Assembly (NCBI GenBank): GCA_003344405.1
Contig: NOWV01000019.1
Span: 310,001 to 374,000 of the forward strand
Reading direction: 5' to 3'
From: Trichoplax sp. H2
Taxonomy: Eukaryota; Placozoa; Uniplacotomia; Trichoplacea
DNA length: 64,000 nucleotides
Made by a program: the position numbers and the translations under genes. Shown here in pieces: positions 26,621-39,400 of this stretch (its first letter is position 1; the number at the start of each line of letters is the position of its first letter). The notes under the pieces are model-generated. The model did no database searches. It saw nothing but the letters and a program-made list of their open reading frames with translations, and was not told the DNA's origin.

Positions 26621-28570
26621 GCTACTACAGATCACTACCGATGCGATCTAAACCCCTTCCGGGAAATCGCGAAAGGCATTGATTTACAGTAATTCAAGTG
26701 GACATTTTCCATCGACAAATGGCAAGATCCCAAGCCATGACGTAATCTTTTTCCCCATAGGATGAAATAAACGACCGAGGGGATGAAATTTAAATCAACC
26801 TTTGCTGAAAGATTGGGCGTATACTCCTATCTATCCGCCATCTCAGCCAATGGATAGTATTCTGAGCCACTCTTTCCGCTGGAAGTAGTGTAGGATAACA
26901 TGTCCACTGTGAGACATGTTGATGACAGCATTTTGGCTGCAGGTTTCTATGGCCTTTTCTACCGTCATAGACAGCTAAAACAATCAAGACGGCTCCAAAA
27001 AGGGGGAGGGAAAGGAGGTGCAGCCTCCAGTTTTAAATATGCCAATTTAATTTGACACTCCTAAAAAGAATGATAGGCGTTCCCGCTCGAGTGCATCCAA
27101 GCAGCAAAGACAAGAAATGGAAGCACCCGCTGCTTGTCTTCTATTCGATAGGCGGATCATCAGTAATAAAGAACCAGGTGTTGAGCTGATAGACAAGGTC
27201 GTTATTCTGTTGCAATCTGCCATGACTAATCTCTCTCTTGTATTGTATAGGTTGATTTCTCTCTTTTCAACCGGTAGACATGTCGAAAGCAAATGGCCGG
27301 TGGGTGTTGACTACATGCTCATCATTGGCAGGGTATTGCAAACGTCGTGGAAAAAAAAACAAGCATCAGATTGGTCGGGAAGTTAGCCCTTATAATATCA
27401 TCCTTCAACCCATGGATCAATTGGGCTTCTATCTTGGCTGCGTGATGGCAGTCCAACTGGAAATGGAAAGCCGATAGAATCAAGATATCATCAATCAATT
27501 GGATTTTAGATTCAATCGATGGATCGATTGGGCTTCCATCTTGGTTGCGTGCTGGCAGTTCGACTGGACATGAAGGAATGGAAAGGAAATGACTATCAAC
27601 ATCAACAAGGATGTGCTACGTTACAGATTTGCTCAATGTATCCCTCCAATTTTGAGCCAATAATGGCGAACCTCAAGGATTACAGAACCCATTCACAACA
27701 ATCAACGATAACCTACCTTGCAACGGTTTCCTGCTCCCCTGAGTAGCAACATGACTAAGCCGATAGATAGTTCAAGCCATGTCCGATTAATCTTGATTCT
27801 ATCAATTCGTTCTTGGCTATGGAATCAACATGGCTAAGGTCAAGTTAACCATTACTATCCATCGTCAGCACTACAATCGAGATTGACAACAGGCAGTGAT
27901 CGATATTCATCCCTATAAAATTTGCCTTCTTAAGTCTTCTTTTCCCCACGGTCAGACGGGCCCTATCACAACCCTTCCTGCAATCATTAACACGAAAGGA
28001 AACACCTATGTGGAAATGGCGTCATATCTGCTTGAACGGTAGAAAGGAATAGCCTTGCAGTCATTGGTCCCCCAGGTAAAAATCAAATTCCAGTTGCCTA
28101 TTACACTAAGCAAACTACAGTAATGAAGAGTAGACAAGTTGATCGTTCTACTGGTCATGTTGAGAAATGCCTTTGCTTTAATAGTGGGATACTCTGCGTT
28201 TCTACTTTGCAGTACTCTTGGACAGTATCGCATGGAGTAATTGCTGGGATAGATGGAATAATCTTGTTCTGTTTAAGCGATTGATTGGTGTCGTTATTTC
28301 AATAATTGAGTCAGATAAAATAATAAGCCAGCTCCCAATAGGTCTACTACAAATTGTGCAGCTTGACTAGCTTGCATTGGTGATTAGAACAGTCTTTTCT
28401 AATGAATCATCCGTTTAGTACAGTAGTCACACAGATCTTGCAAGGGCTGATTCCTACGGTATTTCGGCATCGTAGATGCTGGATTCTTCTATCCTATTAG
28501 CACTACTTGTGCTTGCAAGGTAACTTGATTGTTCTCCTCTTCTCATAAGGAAAGCCTTTCTAGCTTTAGT

Positions 28571-28986
28571 GTTCTACTGTAGAGCAGTCTACAACATGGA
28601 TTACCTTATTCTAACGAGTAGTACTTGCATATTGTGAAGAGAGGTTTGCTAGCTTGATCGTCCTACTGTAGTCTCTTCCAATAGGGGAAAGCTCTCTCTA
28701 GCTTTAGCCTTGTACAGGTTGAAGACAGGTTTGAGAACGTGACCGTTCTCCTGAAGTCTCTTGTAGCTTAAACGTTCTTCTATAGAGCAGTCTACAACAT
28801 AGATTGCCACATTCTAGCGAGTAGTACTTGCACATTGTGAAGAGAAGAGTGATAATTTGATCATTTTACTGTTCTCGAGTGCTTTGTAAACAGTGATTCG
28901 ATCAGCGGATGCTTTACAATAAAAGCGATGACGAGTATTGCCAAATGATCGCCATGACCACTTGCACTTTGAAGTAATTCATTCAG
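28571..28986. repeat. Left copy of a duplicated block abutting the assembly gap
   Basis: This 416-bp block, from GTTCTACTGTAGAGCAGTCT to GTAATTCATTCAG, is repeated almost exactly after the gap at 29007-29592. The left copy holds one 85-bp AGAGAGGTTTGCTAGCTTGA unit (from about 28636). Confidence 0.9.
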
Positions 28987-29006
28987 NNNNNNNNNNNNNN
29001 NNNNNN
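28987..29006. other. Assembly gap (20 N)
   Basis: Twenty consecutive N bases. The size is probably nominal, because the two flanks are copies of one another. Confidence 0.99.
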
Positions 29007-29592
29007 GTTCTACTGTAGAGCAGTCTACAACATGGATTACCTTATTCTAACGAGTAGTACTTGCACATTGTGAAGAGAGGTTTGCTAGCTTGATCGTCCT
29101 ACTGTAGTCTCTTCCAATAGGGGAAAGCTCTCTCTAGCTTTAGCCTTGTACAGGTTGAAGAGAGGTTTGCTAGCTTGATCGTCCTACTGTAGTCTCTTCT
29201 AATAGGGAAAAGCTCTCTCTAGCTTTAGCCTTGTACAGGTTAAAGAGAGGTTTGCTAGCTTGATCTTCCTAGTGTAGTCTCTTCTAATAGGGGAAAGCTC
29301 TCTCTAGCTTTAGCCTTGTACAGGTTGAAGATAGGTTTGAGAACGTGACCGTTCTCCTGAAGTCTCTTGTAGCTTAAACGTTCTTCTATAGAGCAGTCTA
29401 CAACATAGATTGCCACATTCTAGCGAGTAGTACTTGCACATTGTGAAGAGAAGAGTGATAATTTGATCATTTTACTGTTCTCGAGTGCTTTGTAAACAGT
29501 GATTCGATCAGCGGATGCTTTACAATAAAAGCGATGACGAGTATTGCCAAATGATCGCCATGACCACTTGCACTTTGAAGTAATTCATTCAG
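29007..29592. repeat. Right copy of the duplicated block, with an expanded 85-bp VNTR
   Basis: The block repeats 28571-28986 but is 170 bp longer because the 85-bp unit (GAAGAGAGGTTTGCTAGC...TTAGCCTTGTACAGGT) is present three times, starting at 29072, 29157 and 29242, with the next partial unit at 29327. The block ends at the same ATTCATTCAG that directly precedes the gap. Confidence 0.9.
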
Positions 29593-30889
29593 ACGAGAGT
29601 GTCAGGTCTAGGCGAGAGTCACGAGATTCGTTAGGTTTTATCGTTCTACAACAGCCTTGAATATGACAGATTCGATAAGTTATCATCCATGGATAAACTC
29701 CTTCTAGAGTGATTAGCTCGACCTGTACTTTGCAAAGTCTACTAGACGAGCACTCCTTCTACCTATCATTACTGAAGTCAGGCGAGATAGATTGATTATG
29801 CAATTGAGGCCTATTTTACGAACATGACCTCATGACTGCAAGAACTGATCAAAATATTGTCTACAGTATCGCTATTTTTCTACACCATTCAACAACGATC
29901 CCATCCATGTTACAAATAAATCAAACAGTAGATGACAGAGCTTGCAATAACAAACTCAACTTCCTTGATAGTGCATAAAGATCAAGTAAAATCCAACACC
30001 ATCCCATCACTATTACTGTACTTCAATCATGAGGCCACTGAGTGAAAAGAGCGGATTCAATAAACTGCTATTGATCCTTCATGTTAGTCATAACATGAAG
30101 GAAGAGAATTAAAAAAAAAAGAGAGAAAATGCTTGATACGATACCTTTTCTGATGATGGAAGATGTGGCAATTTTCTACACTGGTCTACGCTAATCAAGG
30201 TTGTATTCCGTGGATGGCCAACAATCAGATCAAGTATGAAAAGAATTGAGGATCAATGTGTCTTGTTGTCTCCTTCAGCTTGTCGATAACCTAATGGTAA
30301 AGCGAACAAGTCCAGGGGGCAATTTATACACCTGCATTCGAGTGGAATGATTGCACAATTCTGCTTCTCACTGTGTCGACTCTATACTAAATAGTTTGCA
30401 CTCCACTTCCGTTTGGGTGTCTGCAATCCATGGATGGATACCTTGACGAGGGTTATGGAGTCAATTGAGCAATCATTGGGCTGTAGTAGACTGTATATTA
30501 ATGATGAATTCTACTATTGCCAGCAGTTGATTTTGACAGTTGAAAGACAGCAATGGAAAAGACACATTAGCAGGCAGCAGGAGGGCTTGTATAGTGCAGA
30601 GGTTAAAGTAGGCAAATTCGCATTTTGCTGGACAGTGGACAACCCCTTTTAAATCAATATTCTCTATTGATCCTCTCGTCCTCTCTATTGTTATTCTTGC
30701 TTGACATAGCCAACAGAATTAGACGAATAGTGAGGGTTGGGCTAAAAGCTCCCCAATTCTCTTGCAATCAATATTGATGTTGATGTCCGGATGATGTAAT
30801 TGAATTAGTAAGGCCATTGCAAGCTGAAGATAAACAAGCCACGACAAGGGAAGAGGGTAGTAGTCATGCAATATAGAAAGATTGATCCA

Positions 30890-31640
30890 ATCCAATCATC
30901 ATGCAGTAAAAGACTGCAATACCAGTCGATTTCTGCAAAAGATTGAGAATGCAACAGTCACGTAATAAAAAAAAAGACTAAAACTCTGCCAGTTTCTGCA
31001 AAAGATTAGTAAAATAAGCGAAGGACTGTACTAAGCAATCACGCCATGCAGAGACTGAAATAGATTCCTTCGTAATAATCTGAAAGACTAGAATAGATTT
31101 TTTCAAAAGATTTTGGAAAGAAAAACAAATGACTTGTGGGAATACTATAGCATACAATTCTACCCCCAAACAATCATGCAATGGAAAGACTAAAAATATA
31201 GTTGCAAAAGAAGGGAAATGACTGCTGTAAATACTAAATACTATCCATGTACAGTAATTCTACTTTGTCCCCAATAGTCATGTCATGAAAAGATTAAAAT
31301 TGCATTTCGAAAAGAAAAAAACGACTGCTATGAATACTATCCACGTTCTTCTATTCCTCCATGCAAAGCAAAGACGAAAACACGTCCATACCTCAAAAAG
31401 ACTTGGAAAGGAAGAGAAGGACTGCAGTGATTACTGTCCATATATGCCATCTCGATTGTCATACTTTGGAAAAAGACCATAATGAAATTATTGAAAATAA
31501 TTTAGAAAAAGTAGGGACTGACTGCTGTGAGTACGGTCAATGGACTATTCCATCCCCTACTATCATGCTATGAAAAGACGAAAATGGATTTCTCAACAGG
31601 ATCTACAGTATGCCAAGAAGATGAATCAATAAAAAGTAAA
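30890..31640. repeat. Decayed ~120-130 bp repeat (AAAAGACTAAAA / GACTGCTGTGAATACT)
   Basis: The series GAAAAGAyTAAAAT..., TTnCAAAAGAnTnGGAAA, GACTGCTGTnAATACT, ATCCATGTAC and CAATCATGCAATG recurs at roughly 31000, 31080, 31180, 31285, 31375, 31465 and 31570. Copies are diverged and vary in length. It produces several overlapping short ORFs that I do not regard as genes. Confidence 0.55.
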
Positions 31641-33179
31641 GCAACAATGACAGTCAATTACTATCCCATACAATCACCATGTTTTGATCAATAATAATAA
31701 ATCAATATGTTGTCATTCAAATGATGACTTATGCTACTTGTCATGGCCACGATTTCAGCAGGGCTGCCAGCCATCGTGTCAATCTGTATCCAATCATCTG
31801 GCTTGAATAGAAAAGGATTCTTTTGAAACGTAAATCGAATGCATGGCGATGAAATCAACATTGGGCTCGCATCACATCTGGTAGCAAAAGGGACTGCCAT
31901 CTTGACTATCATGGTGTGATGGCTAATTGTTATCGTGCAAATCCATCCCCTTGTCAAATGATGATCCATTACTCAATGATACATCCAATCATTATAATTG
32001 CATGCTTGTTGTGGAATAACTATCCAACAAAGATGCTTAACTTGGTCTACGTGATATTCAGATAATCCTACAATCGAAGCATGAATGCAGATCATTAAAT
32101 CAACATAATGTTGCATCTTTGACCATGGCATTGCTTGCATGATCGATCGTCGACTACAGCGATTCATCAATCAATGTGTTAATAACAGTCATCATTCTCC
32201 TGCATATTTTTTATTATTATTTTAATTTTTAATGGGATAATCTCAGCTAGCTTGTGTAGTCATCGAGATTGTTATACAAGTCCTAGACAAACCCTTTTTC
32301 GTAACACTATCCTATGGTAAATGTGTCATCGATCAATAGAGTCATTCCTATTCTGTTAAAATCTGGTAAAGATGAGATAGAAGAATAGAAAATCTTTTAT
32401 GCTTTATGTCATGATTGCTGCAATCATGCATTAATTCATCAATGTCATCCATTCTATGATTGACAATAATCCTCATCGCCGGCTGAATCCTAAGCTCAAG
32501 ATGTGCCTAGCACCAATTCTATCCTTGATTGCTTGCATGTCTGGCGGATGGGAGAGTGGAAACGTTTTGACAAGATGAATGAGAAAGCGGAACAACACCA
32601 AATGACAAAACTTCAGCCATCAGCATCTTCTGTTACTCCTCCATCATTCAGCATCGTCATGACCACATCCTCTCCTATTGATATCCCTATCCAAAAGCTC
32701 GTTCTCGGCCCTCTTGACAATCTACTTTTAATAGTAGGATAAGTAGAAATGAGGTCAATTACATATCAAGAAGGCTACAAAGATAGCAATCTCAATCGAT
32801 GCTGCTCAACGCATTGGGCAGCATTGCAACATTGCTACAGGCAGTAATAGACTAATTGAAATCGTCCGAGACAAAGGGCATTGGGGCGTGGAAAATTGGG
32901 CGGACACCACAAGAAAATCAATAATGAGTATTACTGAATAGGCTAACGGGGTGCCACACTGCCGGCGTTGTGGGCAGGCGAGTGTAGATTTTTCTGGAAA
33001 TTGTCTTCTTTGGAGAAGGGTACAAGAGGAAGCAGGTATTTTACTTACTTTTGTAGGGAGGAAATGGACTAGAAGAGGGGATTCAATTAGCCAACGTAAA
33101 ATTAGATAAGGTTAGATAAGGACATCAGGCAAGGTTAGATAAGGACATTAGATAAGCTTCGATTAGAAGAATGCATAGA

Positions 33180-35080
33180 TTGCTGCGATGAGATAGAATT
33201 GCGAAGAATGGGCTAGCATAATGGGGTGTTCAATGATGCATGTGAATGATCTTTCAGTTTACTTAGGCGTTGATCTTGGCATGTATCGTAAATATGGATC
33301 ATGGCAAACTTGAATGGGTAAAATTTCAGTATACTGTAGATGAGATGGAATTGCAAAGAATGGGCTAGCATAATGGGGTGTTAAATGATGATATGTGAAT
33401 GATCTTTCAGTTTACTTAGGCGTTGATCTTGGCCTATATCATAAATATGGATCATAGCAAACTTGAATGGGTAAAATTCAGGATAGGCTATCCAACAGTA
33501 TCAAGAAATAATTCATGACGATGACCCTCAATACGTGTTATAATGATGAATAATTAATTAATGGATCTGAATTCTTTCAGTTTACTTAGGAGTTGATACC
33601 TAATAAATTTTTAACATCACGGAATCATGACAGTAATATTGCTGTTATTACGAATGCGTTTGCATTCTTTCCGTTAACTTACGCATTGCTCCCGCATCGA
33701 TTTTCAACATCAAGGAATCATGACGGCGATTCTTAATATCTTAATAATATTTATCTGAATTCTTGTAGTTTACTTAGGCATTGCTGCCTAATAGATTTCA
33801 ACATCAGGAATCATAAAGGTGACTTATTAAAGTAGTAATTAGTCTACTTAGCAAATAAGTACGCAAAATTATCATAAGCCGGGGTTCCACTGGTTACAAT
33901 TATTTAATAATGCATCTAAATTCGTTCAGTTTACTTAGGCACTTGACCCTTGCAGACTTTCAACATTTAGGGATAATGATGGCGATCCTTAATACGTGTT
34001 AAAATAGAATTCTAACACGTATTAATGGTCCGTCTAAATTCTTTTTTCAATTGACTTAGGCATTAACGAAGCAGATTTAGATCCTGCATTAATATTGACA
34101 TCAATCATGCCAGGTTAATAATCAAGGAATAATTACGGGGATCCTTAATGATGTATTTGAATTCTTTTCAATTGACTTAGGCACTGAATTAAAGCATATT
34201 TGGATCCATAGTTAATATTGATGCCAGTCATACTAGATTGTGAGTGCCAGGATATACCAGTGGCCTGATATAGTGCATTATAACTATATTAACCATAATT
34301 ATGCATCTAGATTCTTTTTTTCAATTTATTTAGGAGTTAATTTGACGCCAATTTGCATTTATAATTAATATCAATCATACCGGGCTGTAATATATAAAGT
34401 TCCAGGATATGTCTGTCATTCAACAGTATCAAGAAATAATTATGGCACTCCTTAATGATGCATCTGGACTACGTATTAATTTACTTGAAAGTTGTTCTCA
34501 AGAACATTTAAATACATGATTAGTATTAAGAAAAATTATCGCATCAGATTTAAATCCACAGTATACTCGTGAAGTCCTAGGATATGCCGTCCAACAGCAG
34601 GAGGGAAGATGTCATTGCATCGTTAATGATGCTGACGAATCATATTTTCAATTTTCTTAGGTGCAATCTTTAACAAATCTGTATCTTTAGGTCATGAATA
34701 TGAATTAAATTATAATAATCATAACAGACTGTAATCTATTAAAATTTCAAGGAGAATATTTGACAGCACGAAGGAGCAATGGAATGTTTGTAATGCAATT
34801 AGGCCTTGTTTCAATTTACATCAGTATCAATCTTAGGCACATTTGGATCTTAATTACGAAAAGTGAGTTACTGCAATTGAACGATCATAGTGGACACTGA
34901 TCGATAGAGCTCCAGAAATTCGAGAACTATAATCAATAGGATAGAATGAAATCACTTATTTTATACGAGTATGTTTCGGTGAAATAACCTCGCTAGTGTT
35001 GTAATTAGTGAAATACTACTAGGTGTGTTAGAATCTAGTGACTCTAAACGATATCAAGTTATTTACTTAGGAATAAATTA
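33180..35080. repeat. Decayed repeat family with a splice-acceptor-like core
   Basis: The core ATTCTTTCAGTTTACTTAGG(C/A)nTTGATC appears about 10-12 times, near 33249, 33401, 33571, 33665, 33758, 33921, 34038, 34160, 34311, 34640 and 35058. It is often followed by TTTCAACATCAAGGAATCAT and GnCGATCCTTAAT. The first two copies form a clean ~150-bp duplication that includes GCAAAGAATGGGCTAGCATA. The plus-strand core resembles a polypyrimidine tract plus CAG/TAG. Confidence 0.65.
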
Positions 35081-36499
35081 ATAGAAAGGACTATTATCAT
35101 GAATTACAATCAATGAGAAAATTAACAGTTTAATGATAGATCGTATTATAAATTATATTAGTTGATTAGCATACTTTCTCCCTCCTCCCTTTTCAAGAAT
35201 AAATTATGAAATCATTTCACGTAATCAGCATTGATCACAACTGACGTTATGAAAATTGGAAATCTTGACCACCTACGCAGTCATTATTAAGTGTGAGCAT
35301 TAATGGAGACACTTGGCGAATTTATGTACTCAAGTCACGTAATTTTTTCAGTCCTTTCTTTCAACGGTTGGCCAAGTCTGCATTGTATACGTGCCACATA
35401 GAAAAGTGAATATTGCATGTGCTTAAATAATAAATTTTGCTATGATTGTTTGTCATATCGTATCCATAAACTAATAAAATCTACGCCTTACATGGCTATT
35501 AAACTATGTTTACCGTACTATCGTTGATTGCATTTGAACTAATCAAGCAAATTATAACAAGTAATTTGTAGTTGATTTCAATTACTCCGATTCCCACACT
35601 GATCGATAGACGAATAATCGCTGGAAATAAGAGAAATAAGTTCGGGCGTTGCTGATAGAATATAATCAAGTACTTTTATTGCACTTTTGGATATTATACT
35701 GTAATGCTAGTGGATCATTCCGTGCATGTAATAAGAGTACATTTCTGATACCGTCACTGTCTATTAATGAGTTAGAGTAGTTACGAAGAAATAAATAATG
35801 AGATAGATAAATATTTCCATTCAAAAGTAATTCATATAGCAAACCATAAACACAAGGTAATAGTAATTGTACTACTGAACCAAAGAACTAAGTTAATGAT
35901 ATTTCAAATTGGCATGATTTGATAACAAGTTAATTCTACAACATGCAGAGCCAACAGTACTCACGTAAGTAGTAAGTTTAAACTAACAACGACTAATAAT
36001 TTGTAATCTAACCGATAGAATTTAGTATAATAACGGAAATATAAATAAAAATTCACTAGACCACTACAATACAAACAGTGAGCAATAAATTACATACAAA
36101 GAGAAAGATTAAGGTTAACGTCATGTAACTTAAAGAGCAACACTTAAATTTCACTCACAGCCTTTATCAGTTTCGATTAAGACCATGAAAAGCATAACAA
36201 TTTAATATACGAATAGGGTGAGAATAAGATCATTGTAATAGATTATTCTGAGGAAATTAAAAATGACCCAATAGATCTATTAATAACCAACATAATACAA
36301 ATCAAATACTCTTCCATCGCTAGATCACAGTTGGTAAATTGCTTGATGCAGAGTCGATCTATACTGCAACGCCGATAATATCCCTCTCTGGTGTCGTACG
36401 AATTTTAGATATAAATGTAGCAAACGGATAATCGTACGTTACCTATGTAGGATCATTTCTACTAATGCAACCAAAGCTATTTCAATCACTGCATGAGAT

Positions 36500-39400
36500 T
36501 TAGACGCCACCTCCACTTCTGCTTATTGGAACAGCAAAACCACTCTTCTGCCTCTGCATTTTTACAATCATTCCCAGACGACTTTCAGATACAAGGCCAG
36601 CCTCCAGAGAGCTCATTAACTAATGAAATGCAATTCAAGATAAAAAAATTAAGGCGACAATTACCCTTGAGATAGCTAAAGTACTTTAAGACGCAATATA
36701 GGTTACGAATGACGAATCAAGTGGGTTGTCCATGTCTGTTCATTAAATTTCATAAAGTTAGCTAGAATATATTACCTTTAAGAATTCGTCTAGTTCAATC
36801 ATGCTGTTATTGTCGACATCTACTTCTGATATTAAATCTCGTACTTCACTTTCGCCGACGTCTTTACCTAATTTCTCTAACAGTTTACGCAAATCTCGCG
36901 GACTGATATGGCCATCACCATCACGATCAAAGTCCTTAAATACTCTTTTGTACGCTTCAACATCTACATTGTCCAGTGAAATATTTGATCCAATTAAATC
37001 ACGCTTTAATCGGTAACCCATAGTTTTTAAGAAAGCATGAGCTTTTTCCTCTTCTTCCTGTTACCATAAATAAAATGAGTTAAGTATGTCAGCAACACAC
37101 AATCTACTATTCAATCTTATACTCGTATACTATTAACCAGACATGTGATTTACGTTTCTCTAAAAGATTAATAAAAACATACCTTTTGCTTTTTACGGCT
37201 CCAATTTAATTCTTTACTCATTAATTCAGAAATTCTCGGTAAAGCTGCATCGGTTGCTCGAGCATTTAGAAATGCCAAGCTAGTCCTTCTAGCAATAAAA
37301 TCAACTATACTGCAGCAGTATTCGTCACGAATGGCATGCTTGATTTCAGCTTCGATGTAAGGAAATCCTTCTACTAAACGTATTCCTGTTATTGGATATC
37401 TTTTGCCAGTAAGATTAATGTGTTTAGCTACCTCAGGTGCCCGATCGCCGTACGTGTCAGCGAGATGACTTCCAACCTACGAATTAAATAGACCGGTAGT
37501 AAATTTGGTAAGTTCTTAATAGCTACACGCTATGCAACAGCGAATAAAGTACTTTGATGAATTGAAAGTTTCATTTTTAGCAAACCTCAGGATCTAAACC
37601 GTAATCTTGGACTAGACGAATTGATAGTGTCTTTGTGTAGTTCTCTCCACCTTCCAACATGATATTTTCAGTAATGCAATCATTTTTAGCGCTAAGACCA
37701 CATACAGTTATGGCCTTGTCTACAGTATCTTTTGCCATTGCCCTATAGGTAGTCCATTTGCCTCCAGCAATACTAATTAAATTGCTATCGCTAACTTCAA
37801 TAACGTGACTCCGCGAAAGTTCCGAGGTGTTCTTGGCTTGTGGGTTTTGGACAAGTGGACGAATTCCAGCCCATGCTGCCAGGACATCACCTCGTCTTAC
37901 TGTATCACAAGTATTACGGAAAATATCATTTCTATTGCTAAGTGATATGTTAACTCTGCTATGCAGTACTATAACTGAAATTAAACTTTGCAATCTTTAA
38001 TTACTGCTCTCGATAGTATGAAATACAACAGAAATAGTAAAATATACTCACCGTTAACATCAGGGCTTAGGTAAGTAGAGATTTCGTTGAGAATAAATTG
38101 AATGTCTTCTTCAACAGCAGCCGGATTGGATGTGACTTTACATTCTCTATCAGTTGTTCCAGCAATGGTAAAGCCTATCATAAAATTGATTGCAATAATG
38201 ATAAATGTTTATACATCATATCTTAATTGACAGCAAAGGAAAAAAACAAAAAATTTGTTTAGCATAATGTTTTACCTTCCCAAGGTAAGAAAAATATAAC
38301 CCTTCCGTCACTAGTTTCAGGGTCTAAAAGTCCCATATCTTTAGGGCTATCAAATTAAATAAGACATTTCATTAACATTAAGAGAGTGAAATCATTCTAT
38401 CAATCTTTATATTTACTTATAAATAATATACAACATTGTATAACTAAGGTTATAACTTGGACTTTTAAGGAAGATAGTCCATGAGTACAGTTTAACTAAA
38501 AATTGTACAAAATCAGTCTTTATGTTACAATTAATAAACTTAAACATTTTTTTGCACCTGTAGTAGCCAGGCAATACAACATGCACTCCTAAACTAGGCA
38601 CAACAATCTTTTCTGTAGATGGATTATCCAACTGACGAATACCGTCAGTAAACGGTCCAGTTGCATTGATAACACATTTAGCCTGGACATCCCATTCATC
38701 ACCAGTTAAATTGTCCTTAACTGTTGCTCCACAAACGACTCTATTGAATGAAATTAAAAGTGCACGAGTTTGTAACTAGAGATTTTTAGGAATTATTAAT
38801 ATAAGAAAATGAACTAACTCTTGATCGCCTTGCTTTTTCTTTAGTAATTTCTTAACTTCAACATGATTGGCAACAGTAGCGCCATAACGAGCTGCAGTTA
38901 ATGCTATGCATGTATTCATTCTGGCATCGTTATGCTGGCCTTTTGATAAATTCAGCAAAGATAGTTTTATTTAAAAGGGAATACATAACTACGCGAGTTG
39001 GTTTAGAGTTCAAGTTGAAAGTATTCAAAGTTATATAATATAGTATAGTAACAGGCCTACTTCAATTTATACCTATATGAAACTGTAACTTAAAATGTTA
39101 GAAAATTATATAACATACCATCATAGTATACAATGGCGCCTGCAAGATCTGAGGATTTTAACATAGGAAACTGCTTCAAAGCTTTCTGTTTGGAAAGAAA
39201 GTAGCTACTGGGCAAACGCTTTTTACCAGAAACAAAATCGTACATTTTCATTCCAGTCCAATAATACGGAATCAGATACCACCTAAAAATTAGACGCATA
39301 CACTTAAGTAATCATAGACGAGTAGGTTAGAAATCGATTGATTTGCTATTTTTATCTCCTAGCAGCAGTAGCTATAGGAAACAATAGCATTAAGACCATA

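Larger units (their letters stand above)
21081..36499. other. 15 kb region without a recognisable gene, 5' of the Sp gene
   Basis: I found no exon with family-like content on either strand between the Sp start and the GPD2 stop. Short ORFs exist but look random and overlap each other. The sequence is built largely from decayed local repeats (21250-22060, 25690-26620, 28571-29592, 30890-31640, 33180-35080), with sporadic words such as ATCATCAATCAATTGG between them. Other stretches (22060-25690, 26620-28570, 29600-30890, 31640-33180, 35080-36499) show no structure I can name beyond simple CTCTCT and TTAGATAAGG runs. Position suggests cis-regulatory DNA or non-coding transcription for the Sp gene, which is inference. 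Confidence 0.55.

Noticed and set aside
26790-28233. Cluster of 65-90 codon ORFs on both strands
   Set aside because: They overlap one another, have no recognisable motif, and lie in a region with local repeats; chance ORFs in less AT-rich sequence.
30275-30352. A-box-like AACCTAATGGTAAAGCG followed by a B-box-like GCATTCGAGTGG
   Set aside because: The stems do not pair and the B box deviates at key positions, so no tRNA or tRNA-derived SINE can be supported.
31688-32742. Three ORFs of 65-93 codons
   Set aside because: Composition follows the repeated CATCAT-like words of the region; no domain, no exon partners.
33180-35080. CRISPR-like appearance of regularly recurring cores
   Set aside because: Spacing varies from about 90 to over 300 bp, units are diverged over their whole length, and the genome is animal; it is a decayed tandem array.
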